Positions 45,682-55,451 of a DNA stretch of 64,000 bases are shown piece by piece; position 1 is the first letter of the stretch, and each line of letters starts with the position of its first letter. Position numbers and translations under genes: made by a program. Under the pieces are notes generated by a model. That model was not told the DNA's origin, ran no database searches, and saw only the letters and a program-made list of their open reading frames with translations. Where the stretch lies: positions 264,970 to 328,969 of the forward strand of contig CXTY01000003.1 of assembly GCA_001404055.1 (NCBI GenBank), in the 5' to 3' direction. The DNA is from Roseibium album. GTDB taxonomy: Bacteria; Pseudomonadota; Alphaproteobacteria; Rhizobiales; Stappiaceae.

Positions 45682-46349
45682 CCAAATATATCAAATGGAT
45701 TGTGGGCATCCCTATCGTTTTGGTGATCGTGCTGTTTGCGCATTACACCCTACCGGGCCGTGATGTCGTTCGGATTGTCGGAACAGACGTCAAACGTATG
45801 GATATTGGCTCATCCTCTCTATTTTGGGCCGCTCCAGATGCCGGAACCAACAAGAACTGGACCAGAGACGTTCGCTTCATCAACTCCGTTTGGCCCAACG
45901 GTGAACCGCGCGTCTATCGCAACGAGGATACGGACTGGGGCTGGCCGCCCTATTTCAAGTTCGACAGCAGCAATGTAACTGCGCAAGCGCAGGACCTCGC
46001 TAAAAAGGAAGGCGACAGCTGGGTCGCGATCACGCACTACGGTTGGCGGATCAAGCTCTTCACGATCTTCCCGAATGTCATCGACATCAAGCAGGTTTCG
46101 GGGCCGGACGTCATCCTGATCCCCTGGTTCAATCTCATTTTCTTCCTTGTTCTCGGCGTTCTCGCTTACCTGGTGTTCCGCGCTGTTCGAGCATTTAAAC
46201 AAAGGCGTATCGATCCGGTGGTCGAAAATATCGATGAATTCATGGACGACGTCGGTGAAAATGCGGAACAGGCGCGTGCCAAGGCGGAAGAACATGCCAC
46301 GGCAGCTTCCAGCGGCTTTCGTCGCTGGTTCAAACGCTGGTTTGGTTGA
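45678..46349 (+). CDS. DUF1523 family membrane protein
   Basis: The 223-residue protein has two membrane helices, residues 5-22 and about 145-170 (WFNLIFFLVLGVLAYLVFRAV). The roughly 120-residue loop between them probably faces the periplasm (RIVGTDVKRMDIG; INSVWPNGEPRVYRNEDTDWGWPPYFKFDS), and a short helical cytoplasmic tail is rich in Glu and Ala. This matches DUF1523. The start is TTG (TTGA overlaps the previous stop) with GAGGA eight bases before it. Last gene of the five-gene unit; it probably anchors the complex at the inner membrane. Confidence 0.85.
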   Translation: MTKYIKWIVGIPIVLVIVLFAHYTLPGRDVVRIVGTDVKRMDIGSSSLFWAAPDAGTNKNWTRDVRFINSVWPNGEPRVYRNEDTDWGWPPYFKFDSSNVTAQAQDLAKKEGDSWVAITHYGWRIKLFTIFPNVIDIKQVSGPDVILIPWFNLIFFLVLGVLAYLVFRAVRAFKQRRIDPVVENIDEFMDDVGENAEQARAKAEEHATAASSGFRRWFKRWFG

Positions 46350-46504
46350 ATTCGGTCTTGCCAAATTGAATGTAGTCAGTGGCGTGTAAGTGTCGCCTTC
46401 ATAACGCTTGCCAAAAGTGATGTGAATTGCCACTCATCCGTATCAGGACCAGAACAAAACACCTTGACCACCCTGAATTAAAATTTCTTTTGTAAAGAAA
46501 ATAG

Positions 46505-46518
46505 TTTACGCGCGGAAA
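46505..46518. promoter_or_regulatory. Candidate LacI-family operator upstream of the polyol regulator gene
   Basis: TTTACGCGCGGAAA is near-palindromic around CGCG, as LacI operators usually are, and its ten-base core TTTACGCGCG recurs at 47631 in front of smoE. It stands about 80 bp before the regulator ATG, suggesting autoregulation. Confidence 0.6.
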
Positions 46519-46595
46519 ATTTGATATTGTTCTGTGAGTGGTACAGACACTGGATAGCAAGAGATTATTGCTGAGCGAGGCATCAAGGCGATCAT

Positions 46596-47627
46596 ATGAC
46601 GGATCGAAAAATCAAGAACATGGAGGAGTTCGCCTCCGTCAGCGGCATATCAAGACCTACCGTATCTAAGTATTTCAATGATCCGGACAGCGTGCGTCAG
46701 TCGACACGCGAACGCATCGAGCAAGCGCTCGAGCGGTACGATTTTCGCCCGAACATATTTGCAATTAATCAAAACAGGCGCCTAACCAAGAACATTGGGG
46801 TTGTTGTTCCTTACCTGGCCGATCCTTTCTTTGCGGAAATTGCTCGAAACATTGAACACCGCTGTATCGATGCAGGCTATTGGCCTATCCTGTTCAGCGC
46901 GCACGGGCAGCAAGACCTTGAAAACGACATTCTCGGCAGTCTGCGCTCCTTGAAACCCGCCGGTGTTCTACTCGCGCCATTAGGCCGTGCTTCAGATCGC
47001 GGATGTATCGAAAAATTCTGCAAGGATGTGCCAACTGTTCTATTCGATAGTAACATTGAAGGGATTGGCACTGCTTTTGTCGGGTCTGACAATTTCAGCT
47101 TTGTTTCTCAGACAGTGGAGTATCTGACCCGTTCCGGAGAACCGCCCTGTTTCTTCGAAATGAGCACCCCGGCAAACCCCAATGCCAACAAACGACGCAA
47201 CGCCTACATTGAAATGATGGAACGACTTGGGTTTGAACCACACGTCGTCAAGGTTGATGGTGAGGGCTGGGCCTTCGAAGAGATAGGCCGTGAGGGAGCA
47301 CTGAGGATCTTGGAGGTTCATGGTTTTCCAACTGACACGATATTGTGCAGTAATGACCGACTGGCTATCGGGCTACTATCTGCCTGTTATGAAAAGGGTT
47401 TCAGGGTTGGGCGCGGCGAAGGCTGCGCATTGCGGGTCGCGTCACACGACGACCACCCCTTTTCCAAATTCACCTGTCCTTCTCTGACAACTGCGGCGCA
47501 TGACTATGAATCCGTCGCCAACCACGCGTTCAGCACATTGATGGATTGTATCGAGGCCGGTGGCACATTCAGGGATCGCCAGGAAACCCTTTTCGCAGCA
47601 AGACTTGTACTAAGGGCATCTGCGTGA
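46596..47627 (+). CDS. LacI-family regulator of the polyol operon
   Basis: The 343-residue protein has the LacI N-terminal HTH (MEEFASVSGISRPTVSKYFN, hinge FRPNIFAINQNR) and a periplasmic-binding-like effector domain (NIGVVVPYLADPFFAEIARNIEHRC; DTILCSNDRLAIGLL). It lies 85 bp upstream of smoE in the same direction. Its likely effector is a hexitol or derived sugar. The two TTTACGCGCG sites support control of itself and of the transport operon. Confidence 0.92.
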   Translation: MTDRKIKNMEEFASVSGISRPTVSKYFNDPDSVRQSTRERIEQALERYDFRPNIFAINQNRRLTKNIGVVVPYLADPFFAEIARNIEHRCIDAGYWPILFSAHGQQDLENDILGSLRSLKPAGVLLAPLGRASDRGCIEKFCKDVPTVLFDSNIEGIGTAFVGSDNFSFVSQTVEYLTRSGEPPCFFEMSTPANPNANKRRNAYIEMMERLGFEPHVVKVDGEGWAFEEIGREGALRILEVHGFPTDTILCSNDRLAIGLLSACYEKGFRVGRGEGCALRVASHDDHPFSKFTCPSLTTAAHDYESVANHAFSTLMDCIEAGGTFRDRQETLFAARLVLRASA

Positions 47628-47630
47628 AAT

Positions 47631-47645
47631 TTTACGCGCGTTAAA
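47631..47645. promoter_or_regulatory. Candidate LacI-family operator and promoter of smoE
   Basis: TTTACGCGCGTTAAA lies 4 bases after the regulator stop and shares TTTACGCGCG with 46505. A -35-like TTGACG follows at 47652, with a weak -10 (CATGGT) after 17 bases. A repressor at this site would block polymerase at the upstream edge. Confidence 0.65.
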
Positions 47646-47712
47646 TTTTTCTTGACGCCAGAAAATTTTTGCCTCATGGTTTGGACAACATCCAATCTAG
47701 GGAGGACACAGG

Positions 47713-49017
47713 ATGTACTTGAAGAACGCATTATGTGCGGCAACCGCACTTACCTTGATCTCAACCACTGGCGCCTTTGCAGACACGATCACGATTGCTA
47801 CCGTCAACAATGGCGACATGATCCGCATGCAGGGCCTTGCAGAAGACTTCACCGCAAAGACCGGACATACTCTCGAGTGGGTCACGCTTGAAGAAAATGT
47901 TCTGCGCCAGCGCGTCACCCAGGACATCGCTGCAAAAGGCGGCCAGTTCGACGTCATGACAATCGGCATGTATGAGACACCGATCTGGGCGGCCAATGAG
48001 TGGCTCGTTTCTCTCGATGATCTGCCGGCAAGCTATGACAAGGATGACATCCTTCCTGCGATGCGCGCAGGTCTAAGTCACAGCGGCAAGCTGTTTGCGG
48101 CTCCCTTCTACGGCGAGTCCTCGATGATCATGTATCGAACAGATTTGATAGAGAAAGCTGGCCTTTCAATGCCAGACGCTCCTACCTGGAGCGATGTGGC
48201 AGCTGCCGCCAAGGCGATGACAGACAAAGACAATGAAGTCTACGGAGTTTGCCTGCGTGGCAAGGCTGGCTGGGGTGAGAACATGGCGTTCATCACCACC
48301 GTGGCCAATTCCTTCGGTGCACGCTGGTTCGACGAGAACTGGAAACCCCAACTCGACACGCCGGAATGGAAGGAAGCCGTAAGCTTCTACAACGACCTTC
48401 TGACAAATTACGGCCCTCCGGGCGCTTCTACCAACGGGTTCAATGAGAACCTAGCACTGTTCCAGCAAGGCAAATGCGGGATGTGGATTGACGCCACTGT
48501 GGCCGCATCCTTTGTGACGAACCCAAATGACTCCACCGTCGCTGAAAAGGTCGGCTTCGCCCTTGCACCGAACAAGGAAGGTGTCGAAAAGCGCGCAAAC
48601 TGGCTTTGGGCTTGGGCCCTCGCCATTCCGGCTGGCACACAGAAGGAAGCAGCTGCAAAACAGTTCGTCGAATGGGCAACCTCCAAAGACTATATCGAAC
48701 TAGTCGCCTCAAAAGAGGGTTGGGCCAACGTACCTCCTGGAGCGCGGACCTCTCTCTACGAGAACCCCGAATACCAGAAAGTTCCGTTTGCCAAGATGAC
48801 ACTTGACAGCATCAATGCAGCAAACCCCGACAGCCCAACCGTCAAACCGGTCCCTTACGTCGGCATCCAATATGTCGCGATCCCAGAGTGGGCTGGCATT
48901 GGTACAGCTGCCGGACAGGAATTCTCTGCGATGGTTGCGGGTCAGCAATCCGTAGATGAAGCCTTGGCAAAAGCCCAGGCAAATACGGCTGAGGAAATGG
49001 AAGCAGCCGGCTACTAA
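47713..49017 (+). CDS. smoE: Sorbitol/mannitol ABC transporter substrate-binding protein SmoE
   Basis: The 434-residue protein has a Sec signal (MYLKNALCAATALTLISTTG, cut after AFA) and the type 1 solute-binding fold of the CUT1 family (DTITIATVNNGDMIRMQGLAEDFTAKTG; FQQGKCGMWIDATVAASFV). GGAGGA precedes the ATG. The gene order binding protein, two permeases, ATPase, sorbitol dehydrogenase, mannitol dehydrogenase equals the smo locus of Rhodobacter sphaeroides. It captures hexitols in the periplasm. Confidence 0.93.
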   Translation: MYLKNALCAATALTLISTTGAFADTITIATVNNGDMIRMQGLAEDFTAKTGHTLEWVTLEENVLRQRVTQDIAAKGGQFDVMTIGMYETPIWAANEWLVSLDDLPASYDKDDILPAMRAGLSHSGKLFAAPFYGESSMIMYRTDLIEKAGLSMPDAPTWSDVAAAAKAMTDKDNEVYGVCLRGKAGWGENMAFITTVANSFGARWFDENWKPQLDTPEWKEAVSFYNDLLTNYGPPGASTNGFNENLALFQQGKCGMWIDATVAASFVTNPNDSTVAEKVGFALAPNKEGVEKRANWLWAWALAIPAGTQKEAAAKQFVEWATSKDYIELVASKEGWANVPPGARTSLYENPEYQKVPFAKMTLDSINAANPDSPTVKPVPYVGIQYVAIPEWAGIGTAAGQEFSAMVAGQQSVDEALAKAQANTAEEMEAAGY

Positions 49018-49023
49018 GGGTCT

Positions 49024-49041
49024 CCTCCCCTGACTGGGAGG
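49024..49041 (+). terminator. Small hairpin after smoE
   Basis: A six-base stem CCTCCC/GGGAGG with a six-base loop starts seven bases after the smoE stop, without a T-run. Such hairpins behind binding-protein genes usually protect the upstream mRNA and raise its level relative to the permease genes. Confidence 0.5.
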
Positions 49042-49137
49042 GCGGATACTTGCCCTATTCGCTCTCCCATTTTCTATTTGCACACGCCCCGTCAACCGCC
49101 CAAAACGATAATCGTCGTTAACAGAGAAGGTGTGTCC

Positions 49138-50004
49138 ATGGCTACCCAGCACTCCCGCTCCGCCGCCCGCTTCATGATGGCTCCCGCCGTCATTCTGCTT
49201 CTCGGCTGGATGCTCGTCCCGCTCTCAATGACTTTGGTTTTCTCATTCAAGAAATACCTGCCACTACGGGGTGGAGATCTTGGCTGGATCGGCTTTGACA
49301 ACTATGTCCGTTTCGTTTCCTCCAGTGCTTTCTGGCCCAGTGTTCAAACAACACTGATCATCGTCGGCGGTGTCTTGGTCATCACCATAATTTTTGGGAT
49401 CCTGCTGTCTATCCTGCTGGATCAGCCGATGTGGGGTCAGGGGATTGTCCGCATTTTGGTAATCGCCCCGTTTTTCGTTATGCCAACTGTGTCAGCACTG
49501 GTTTGGAAAAACATGCTCATGGATCCGGTGAACGGCCTGTTCGCGCATCTGTGGAAGGCCTTCGGCGCACAGCCGGTTGAATGGCTGAGTGACGCCTCGC
49601 TGTTTTCCATCATCCTGATTGTTTCATGGCAATGGTTGCCCTTTGCCACTTTGATCCTGTTGACTGCCATACAGTCACTCGACAGCGAACAACTTGAAGC
49701 GGCCGAAATGGATGGGGCTCCGCCCCTCGCACGCTTCGGCTTCATCATATTGCCGCATCTGGCACGCGCCATCACGATCGTTATTCTGATCCAGACGATC
49801 TTCCTGCTGGCTATCTTTGCGGAAATCTTTGTCACGACAAGTGGCGCTTTTGGGACCCGTACGCTGACCTACCTCATATACCAGCGCGTCCTGGAAAGTC
49901 AGAACGTCGGACTGGGGTCTGCCGGCGGCGTCTACGCAATCATTCTCGCCAACATTATTGCCATCTTCCTGATGCGCATTGTCGGCAAAAACCTGGACGC
50001 TTGA
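49138..50004 (+). CDS. smoF: Polyol ABC transporter permease SmoF
   Basis: From the ATG at 49138 (MATQHSRSAARFMMAPAVIL) the protein has 288 residues and six membrane segments. AGAGAAGG lies ten bases upstream; a frame start at 49078 would add 20 odd residues. The EAA-loop motif EAAEMDGAPPLARFGFIILPHL contacts the ATPase. It forms the channel with SmoG. Confidence 0.92.
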   Translation: MATQHSRSAARFMMAPAVILLLGWMLVPLSMTLVFSFKKYLPLRGGDLGWIGFDNYVRFVSSSAFWPSVQTTLIIVGGVLVITIIFGILLSILLDQPMWGQGIVRILVIAPFFVMPTVSALVWKNMLMDPVNGLFAHLWKAFGAQPVEWLSDASLFSIILIVSWQWLPFATLILLTAIQSLDSEQLEAAEMDGAPPLARFGFIILPHLARAITIVILIQTIFLLAIFAEIFVTTSGAFGTRTLTYLIYQRVLESQNVGLGSAGGVYAIILANIIAIFLMRIVGKNLDA

Positions 50005-50016
50005 GGAGGGATCGAA

Positions 50017-50847
50017 ATGGCACGTGCAGTCACCACTCGTCGCAAAACGATCAATACCGTTGCCGCTTGGGCTATCGGTCTGCTGATCTTCTTCCCAATC
50101 CTGTGGACTATTCTGACCAGTTTTAAAACAGAAGCACAGGCTATCAACGACCCGCCCTTGTTTTTCTTTTTCGACTGGACACTCGAAAACTACGCAATCG
50201 TGCAGGAGCGCTCGAATTACATGCGTTTCCTCTGGAACTCGGTCATTATTGCAGGTGGCTCCACGTTCCTAGGCGTCATCATCGGAGTCCCCGCAGCCTG
50301 GTCGATGGCCTTTGTGCCTTCAAGACGGACCAAGGATATCCTCTTGTGGATGTTGTCGACCAAGATGCTACCGGCGGTCGGTGTGCTCTACCCGATCTAC
50401 CTGCTGTTCATCAAGTTGGGACTTCTGGATACCCGTTTCGGCCTGACAATCGTCCTGATGCTGATCAACCTGCCGATCATTATCTGGATGCTCTACACCT
50501 ACTTCAAGGAAATACCGGGAGAGATCCTTGAGGCCGCCCGCATGGATGGCGCAACGCTGAAGGAAGAGATCCTTTATATCCTGACACCGATGGCCATCCC
50601 CGGGATCGCCTCGACCGTGTTGCTCAACATCATCCTGGCCTGGAACGAGGCGTTCTGGACTTTGAATTTGACAGCAGCAAAAGCGGCTCCCCTCACTGCA
50701 TTCATCGCCAGCTATTCCAGCCCGGAAGGCTTGTTCTACGCCAAACTCAGCGCCGCCTCGACGATGGCAATTGCGCCGATCCTGATCCTCGGATGGTTCA
50801 GTCAGAAACAGCTTGTGCGCGGCCTGACCTTTGGCGCAGTTAAATAG
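50017..50847 (+). CDS. smoG: Polyol ABC transporter permease SmoG
   Basis: The 276-residue protein has six membrane segments and the EAA loop [29 protein letters not shown] stands before the ATG. It is spaced 12 bp from smoF. It is the second pore subunit of the CUT1-family hexitol importer. Confidence 0.93.
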   Translation: MARAVTTRRKTINTVAAWAIGLLIFFPILWTILTSFKTEAQAINDPPLFFFFDWTLENYAIVQERSNYMRFLWNSVIIAGGSTFLGVIIGVPAAWSMAFVPSRRTKDILLWMLSTKMLPAVGVLYPIYLLFIKLGLLDTRFGLTIVLMLINLPIIIWMLYTYFKEIPGEILEAARMDGATLKEEILYILTPMAIPGIASTVLLNIILAWNEAFWTLNLTAAKAAPLTAFIASYSSPEGLFYAKLSAASTMAIAPILILGWFSQKQLVRGLTFGAVK

Positions 50848-50858
50848 GAGTTCCCTTC

Positions 50859-51863
50859 ATGGGCCAGATCACACTCAAACAGATCACAAAGAACTTCGGA
50901 GACGTCCAGGTCATTCCCCCGCTGGATCTCCAGATCAACGATGGCGAGTTTGTTGTATTCGTCGGACCATCCGGTTGCGGTAAATCCACCTTGCTGCGCC
51001 TCATTGCCGGACTAGAGGACACCACTTCCGGTGAAATTGACATCGATGGCAGGAACGCCACCGAAGTCCCGCCAGCAAAACGCGGCCTCGCCATGGTGTT
51101 TCAGTCCTACGCGCTCTATCCGCACATGACGGTACGCAAGAACATCGCGTTTCCGCTGCGCATGGCGGGCCTGGACAAAGATGCCCAGAATGCCAAGGTG
51201 GAGTCCGCAGCCGAGGTTCTAAATCTTACGGATTATCTCGACCGGCGTCCTGGTCAGTTGTCGGGTGGTCAGCGTCAGCGCGTTGCTATTGGGAGGGCAA
51301 TCGTTCGCGAGCCTGATGCATTCCTGTTCGATGAGCCACTCTCTAACCTCGATGCCGCACTCCGCGTCAACATGCGTCTTGAAATATCCGAACTGCATCA
51401 AACGCTTAAGACAACCATGATTTACGTCACCCACGATCAGGTTGAAGCCATGACAATGGCCGACAAGATCGTTGTTCTTCAGGCGGGCGTCATCGAACAA
51501 GTCGGCACACCCCTAGAGCTTTATCACACGCCGAAAAACAAATTTGTTGCCGGTTTCATCGGTTCACCGAAGATGAATTTTCTTCATGGGTCCTTTTCTG
51601 CCGGATACAGCGCAGAATCCATTGGTGTCCGTCCTGAACATATCACCGTTTCCAAGACCGAAGGCACCTGGAAAGGCGTCGTAGGCGTGTCCGAACATCT
51701 AGGCTCGGATACTTTTCTGTATGTTGATATTGAAGGCCAGAAAACCGCAATCACGGTCCGCTCGTCCGGAGAGGTCGGTGTCCGTCACGGCGACACCGTT
51801 TTCCTCACTCCAGATCCTGAAAAAATCCATCGCTTCGACAATCAGGGTCTGAGAATCGCATGA
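50859..51863 (+). CDS. smoK: Polyol ABC transporter ATP-binding protein SmoK
   Basis: The 334-residue protein is a MalK/UgpC-type ATPase. It has Walker [10 protein letters not shown] (near residue 37), signature LSGGQRQR and Walker [12 protein letters not shown], followed by the regulatory OB-type domain from about residue 240 ([10 protein letters not shown]). It overlaps smoS by four bases. Confidence 0.94.
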   Translation: MGQITLKQITKNFGDVQVIPPLDLQINDGEFVVFVGPSGCGKSTLLRLIAGLEDTTSGEIDIDGRNATEVPPAKRGLAMVFQSYALYPHMTVRKNIAFPLRMAGLDKDAQNAKVESAAEVLNLTDYLDRRPGQLSGGQRQRVAIGRAIVREPDAFLFDEPLSNLDAALRVNMRLEISELHQTLKTTMIYVTHDQVEAMTMADKIVVLQAGVIEQVGTPLELYHTPKNKFVAGFIGSPKMNFLHGSFSAGYSAESIGVRPEHITVSKTEGTWKGVVGVSEHLGSDTFLYVDIEGQKTAITVRSSGEVGVRHGDTVFLTPDPEKIHRFDNQGLRIA

Positions 51864-52633
51864 AACGGCTTGAGGGAAAATCCGCGCTGATCACCGGCGC
51901 TGCCCGCGGCATCGGCAAGGCATTTGCTGCGCGTTATGCCGATGAAGGTGCGACCGTTGCCATCGGTGACATCAATATGGCTGGTGCCGAGGCCGCAGCT
52001 GCGGAAATCGGACGAGGCGCCTACGCAGTTCAGCTGGACGTAACCGACCAGGCATCAATCGATGCTGCCATTGCTACTGTAGAAGAAAAGTCCGGTGGCC
52101 TCGACATTCTGATTAACAACGCCGCGCTGTTTGACCTGGCCCCATTTGTTGACATAACCCGTGAGAGCTATCAGCGCCTGTTTGACATCAACGTCGCCGG
52201 TACTCTTTTCACGATGCAGGCGGCCGCTCAATCAATGATCAAACGTGGTCAGGGCGGCAAGATAATCAACATGGCGAGCCAGGCGGGCCGCCGGGGCGAA
52301 TCTCTGGTCGGCGTTTACTGCGCAACCAAGGCGGCCGTGATCAGCCTGACCCAATCGGCAGGCCTCAACCTCATTCAGCACGGCATCAATGTGAATGCCA
52401 TCGCACCTGGCGTTGTTGACGGCGAACATTGGGACGGTGTTGACGCACTTTTCGCCAAGCATGAAGGCTTGAAACCCGGCGAGAAAAAAGCTGCCGTCAG
52501 CGCCGCCGTACCATTTGGCCGCATGGGCACTGCAGAAGACCTCACAGGCATGGCAGTTTTCCTGGCTTCAAAAGAGGCAGACTACATCCTTGCCCAGACT
52601 TACAACGTCGATGGCGGCAACTGGATGAGCTGA
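51860..52633 (+). CDS. smoS: Sorbitol dehydrogenase SmoS (L-iditol 2-dehydrogenase, SDR type)
   Basis: The 257-residue SDR shows [15 protein letters not shown], and the catalytic Ser with YCATKAA. It resembles Rhodobacter SmoS, which oxidises D-glucitol to D-fructose and galactitol to tagatose with NAD. Its ATGA overlaps smoK; the ATG of mtlK follows its stop by two bases. Confidence 0.93.
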   Translation: MKRLEGKSALITGAARGIGKAFAARYADEGATVAIGDINMAGAEAAAAEIGRGAYAVQLDVTDQASIDAAIATVEEKSGGLDILINNAALFDLAPFVDITRESYQRLFDINVAGTLFTMQAAAQSMIKRGQGGKIINMASQAGRRGESLVGVYCATKAAVISLTQSAGLNLIQHGINVNAIAPGVVDGEHWDGVDALFAKHEGLKPGEKKAAVSAAVPFGRMGTAEDLTGMAVFLASKEADYILAQTYNVDGGNWMS

Positions 52634-52635
52634 CC

Positions 52636-54138
52636 ATGAAACTCGATAAATCAGTGCTCCAATCTCTACCAGACAATATCACATCGCCTGCTTTCAACCG
52701 GGCAGACCTTTCCCCTGGCATACTCCACATTGGTGTCGGAAATTTTCACCGGGCCCATCAGGCGGTCTATTTGAACCGCCTGTTTGAAAAGGGTGAGGGA
52801 CATGACTGGGCGATCATTGGCGCCGGACTCATGCCTTACGACAGGGTGATGCGCGAAAAGCTTCAGGATCAGGACTGGTTGACCACCGTTGTCGAACTGG
52901 ACCCGAAAGGCTTGAGCGCCCAGGTTTGTAGCGCGATGATCGATTTTGTCGACATTGACCCGGAGATTCTAATCGCCCGGCTGTGTGAACCCGATATCAG
53001 GATTGTTTCCCTCACGATCACCGAAGGCGGATATTTCGTCGATCCGAACACGGGTGGATTTGATGCATCTCACCCCGACATACTGGCGGATCTACACAAC
53101 ACGGCTCGCCCGAAAACAGTATTCGGTGTGATGGTCGCAGCCCTTTTGCAGCGAAAGGCGAATGGCGTATCACCCTTCACGATCATGTCCTGTGACAATC
53201 TTCCTGAAAACGGACATATCGCAAGACAGGCCGTCGTTGGTTACGCCGCGGCCTCCTCTCCCGAGGCAGCAGACTGGATCGCAAACAATGTGGCATTTCC
53301 AAGCGGCATGGTGGATTGCATAACTCCAGCCACCGGTGAGCGTGAAAAAATTCTCGTGCATGAAACCTTCGACCTGGAAGACGCGGCTCCCGTGGTTTGT
53401 GAACCCTTTCGGCAATGGGTTCTAGAAGACAACTTCCCGTCCGGCCGCCCTGCCCTTGAAAAAGTAGGCGTCGAATTTGTCGAGAATGTTGCCCCTTACG
53501 AATTGATGAAACTTCGCATTCTGAACGGCGGACACGCGGCGATTGCTTACCCGAGTGCCCTCCTCGGCCATCACTTTGTTCATGACGCTATGGCGGATCC
53601 GCTGATCCGAGCCTTTTTGAAAAAACTGGAAGAGGAGGAGATCCTCCCGACTGTTCCCGAAATCGCCGGCGTTAGTTTCGAGACCTACCTTGAAACCATC
53701 ATGGAGCGGTTTTCCAATGCCGCGGTCGGCGACACGATTCCGCGACTGTGCCTGGATGGCTCCAACCGGCAACCCAAATTTATCCTGCCAACTATTCAGG
53801 ACAGGCTCGACAAGGGGCAATCGATCACCGGCCTTGCGCTGGAGGCTGCACTCTGGTGTCGATACTGCCTTGGCACGGACGAAGCCGGCAACACAATTGA
53901 GATCGACGATGCAAATGCGGAACAACTGACTGCCTGGGCAAAAAGCGCCTTCGACCCGTCCTCCGATATAATCGAGATGCCAGATCTGTTTGGAGCGCTC
54001 GGAACCAACCTGGTGTTTTTGCAAGAGTTCCGAAAAGCCGTCCGTTCATTGTCAGACCACGGTGTTGCCGCAACACTCTCTGACTATGTTCGGTCGGAGG
54101 TAGTTTCAACGCTCGGCCAGAACGCGCCCGTACACTAG
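52636..54138 (+). CDS. mtlK: Mannitol 2-dehydrogenase MtlK (long-chain polyol dehydrogenase)
   Basis: The 500-residue protein belongs to the long-chain mannitol dehydrogenase family. It has an N-terminal Rossmann domain (GILHIGVGNFHRAHQAVYLN) and the catalytic set KLRILNGGH, where Lys, Asn and His have the K-x4-N-x2-H spacing of Pseudomonas mannitol 2-dehydrogenase. It oxidises D-mannitol to D-fructose with NAD. Last gene of the smo operon. A six-base stem (GAGCGC/GCGCTC, 54138-54156) follows the stop but has no T-run. Confidence 0.94.
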   Translation: MKLDKSVLQSLPDNITSPAFNRADLSPGILHIGVGNFHRAHQAVYLNRLFEKGEGHDWAIIGAGLMPYDRVMREKLQDQDWLTTVVELDPKGLSAQVCSAMIDFVDIDPEILIARLCEPDIRIVSLTITEGGYFVDPNTGGFDASHPDILADLHNTARPKTVFGVMVAALLQRKANGVSPFTIMSCDNLPENGHIARQAVVGYAAASSPEAADWIANNVAFPSGMVDCITPATGEREKILVHETFDLEDAAPVVCEPFRQWVLEDNFPSGRPALEKVGVEFVENVAPYELMKLRILNGGHAAIAYPSALLGHHFVHDAMADPLIRAFLKKLEEEEILPTVPEIAGVSFETYLETIMERFSNAAVGDTIPRLCLDGSNRQPKFILPTIQDRLDKGQSITGLALEAALWCRYCLGTDEAGNTIEIDDANAEQLTAWAKSAFDPSSDIIEMPDLFGALGTNLVFLQEFRKAVRSLSDHGVAATLSDYVRSEVVSTLGQNAPVH

Positions 54139-54377
54139 AGCGCGTTCTTTGCGCTCACGCTTGCGGGCGAAGATCCGGGACAACCGTTGGCGTCGTAGCG
54201 CCAGCGGTCTTGGCTATCTGAAGAGGAAAGTCATATGCCTGCGACAGCAGGTCAGCCTGCATGATGTTTTCCTGGAGCCGCTCGGTCCCATAATTGCATG
54301 GACCTCCCCCACAACAGCTTAGTGTTAGCAAAAAGTACTGGTCATTCAGTCTCCCGGTCGGGCTGTAGGAATACGAC

Positions 54378-55451
54378 CTACTGTCCAGGAAACGTTGTCC
54401 GCCAGCGGCGCAGAAATGTCTCGCGGGTAAGTGCATCAAGCGCCACCATGAGCGCTGGAGACAATCCGATGGGGCGCCGCGCAGTTGAATTCAAAACCTC
54501 TCCCTCATTGCCTTCTTCGGAATCCAGCATCGGGCTGATCAGGAGAGCGGTACGAAGCGCAAGTGTCCCACCAGGTGACAGCAGAAAGTCGAGGAACTCC
54601 GCAGCAAGGCCTGGATTTTCGGCTTGTTTCGGGATCAACAGCGCCCTCGAGAGCACCAGTGTGTAATCGGAAGGCAGGACAATCCCGATACGGTCATCAC
54701 GCTGCTGAAACCCCTGAGCGTAGGATCCCAGCACGTTGTAGGCGATCAGATATTGACCCTCGGCAACACCCTGAATGATGTCTGCCGAGCAACAGGTCGC
54801 GATTGCCTGCGACCGTCCAAGGGACTCTTGCAGAGCGCCGAATGTGGAGGCTTCCTGAGCATCGGCAAATGCAAAAAGATATCCGAGCCCCGATTGCTCA
54901 ATGTCATATGTTGCCACCTTGCCTGCATAAGGCGTGTCTGCAGGCCTCAAAAGGTCGAGCAGGTCAAATCGGGTCTTCGGAATGTCAACTGCAGGGACAA
55001 GGTCCCGATTGTAGACTATGACCGCTGGCTCTCTCGTAATGCCAAAAAGTTCGTCTCGCCACTTCAGGGCTTGCGGCAATCGCTCGGTCAATCGGGATTG
55101 GTAAGACCTGGCACACGCATCATTTACGAGTTGCACCATCTGGTGAACACCTGAACTGATGACAATATCTGCGCCCGGCTGTCCCTCTCGGCACTCCTTC
55201 CGCGTCAACTGGTACAGTCCGTTAGAACCCCATTGTTCGTAACGCAGATTGACCCCCGGCCTGGTCCTCACAAAGTCGTCGACGACCGGACCGAAAACTG
55301 AAATGTCGGTTGTTGAACGCAATATCAGCGTCTGGTTCGCATTCTCCGGGCCATACATTTTTATCATTTCCTGGGCACTGCTTTGTCCAGCAACACCCAG
55401 CGCAAGAAGACAAGCGAGTAGCACCCTCAGGAAATTAGAACTGCCGGTCAT
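54378..55451 (-). CDS. Periplasmic ABC-type solute-binding protein linked to a sensor kinase
   Basis: The 357-residue protein has a signal peptide (LRVLLACLLALGVAGQSSA) and the type 2 periplasmic-binding fold of iron(III)/phosphonate/thiamine-type binding proteins (LILRSTTDISVFGPVVDDFVRTRPGV; GLAAEFLDFLLSPGG). Its ATGA overlaps the stop of the sensor kinase gene, and no permease or ATPase genes are adjacent. It is therefore more likely an accessory ligand sensor for the kinase than a transport component. The ligand may be a tricarboxylate, as the neighbouring transporter suggests. Confidence 0.85.
   Translation of the reverse strand: MTGSSNFLRVLLACLLALGVAGQSSAQEMIKMYGPENANQTLILRSTTDISVFGPVVDDFVRTRPGVNLRYEQWGSNGLYQLTRKECREGQPGADIVISSGVHQMVQLVNDACARSYQSRLTERLPQALKWRDELFGITREPAVIVYNRDLVPAVDIPKTRFDLLDLLRPADTPYAGKVATYDIEQSGLGYLFAFADAQEASTFGALQESLGRSQAIATCCSADIIQGVAEGQYLIAYNVLGSYAQGFQQRDDRIGIVLPSDYTLVLSRALLIPKQAENPGLAAEFLDFLLSPGGTLALRTALLISPMLDSEEGNEGEVLNSTARRPIGLSPALMVALDALTRETFLRRWRTTFPGQ

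Noticed and set aside
46484..46500. AT hairpin TTTCTTT-TGT-AAAGAAA as a terminator
   Set aside because: It is too weak, has no T-run and lies in the promoter of the LacI gene, over 130 bp after the previous stop.
54155..54439. 94-codon minus-strand frame after the sensor-linked binding protein
   Set aside because: It overlaps the binding-protein gene end in another frame and its composition is atypical. The 239-bp gap between the converging genes shows no gene.
54378..55451. Iron(III) ABC uptake protein
   Set aside because: The fold is compatible, but no permease or ATPase is adjacent and the gene is translationally coupled to a sensor kinase.
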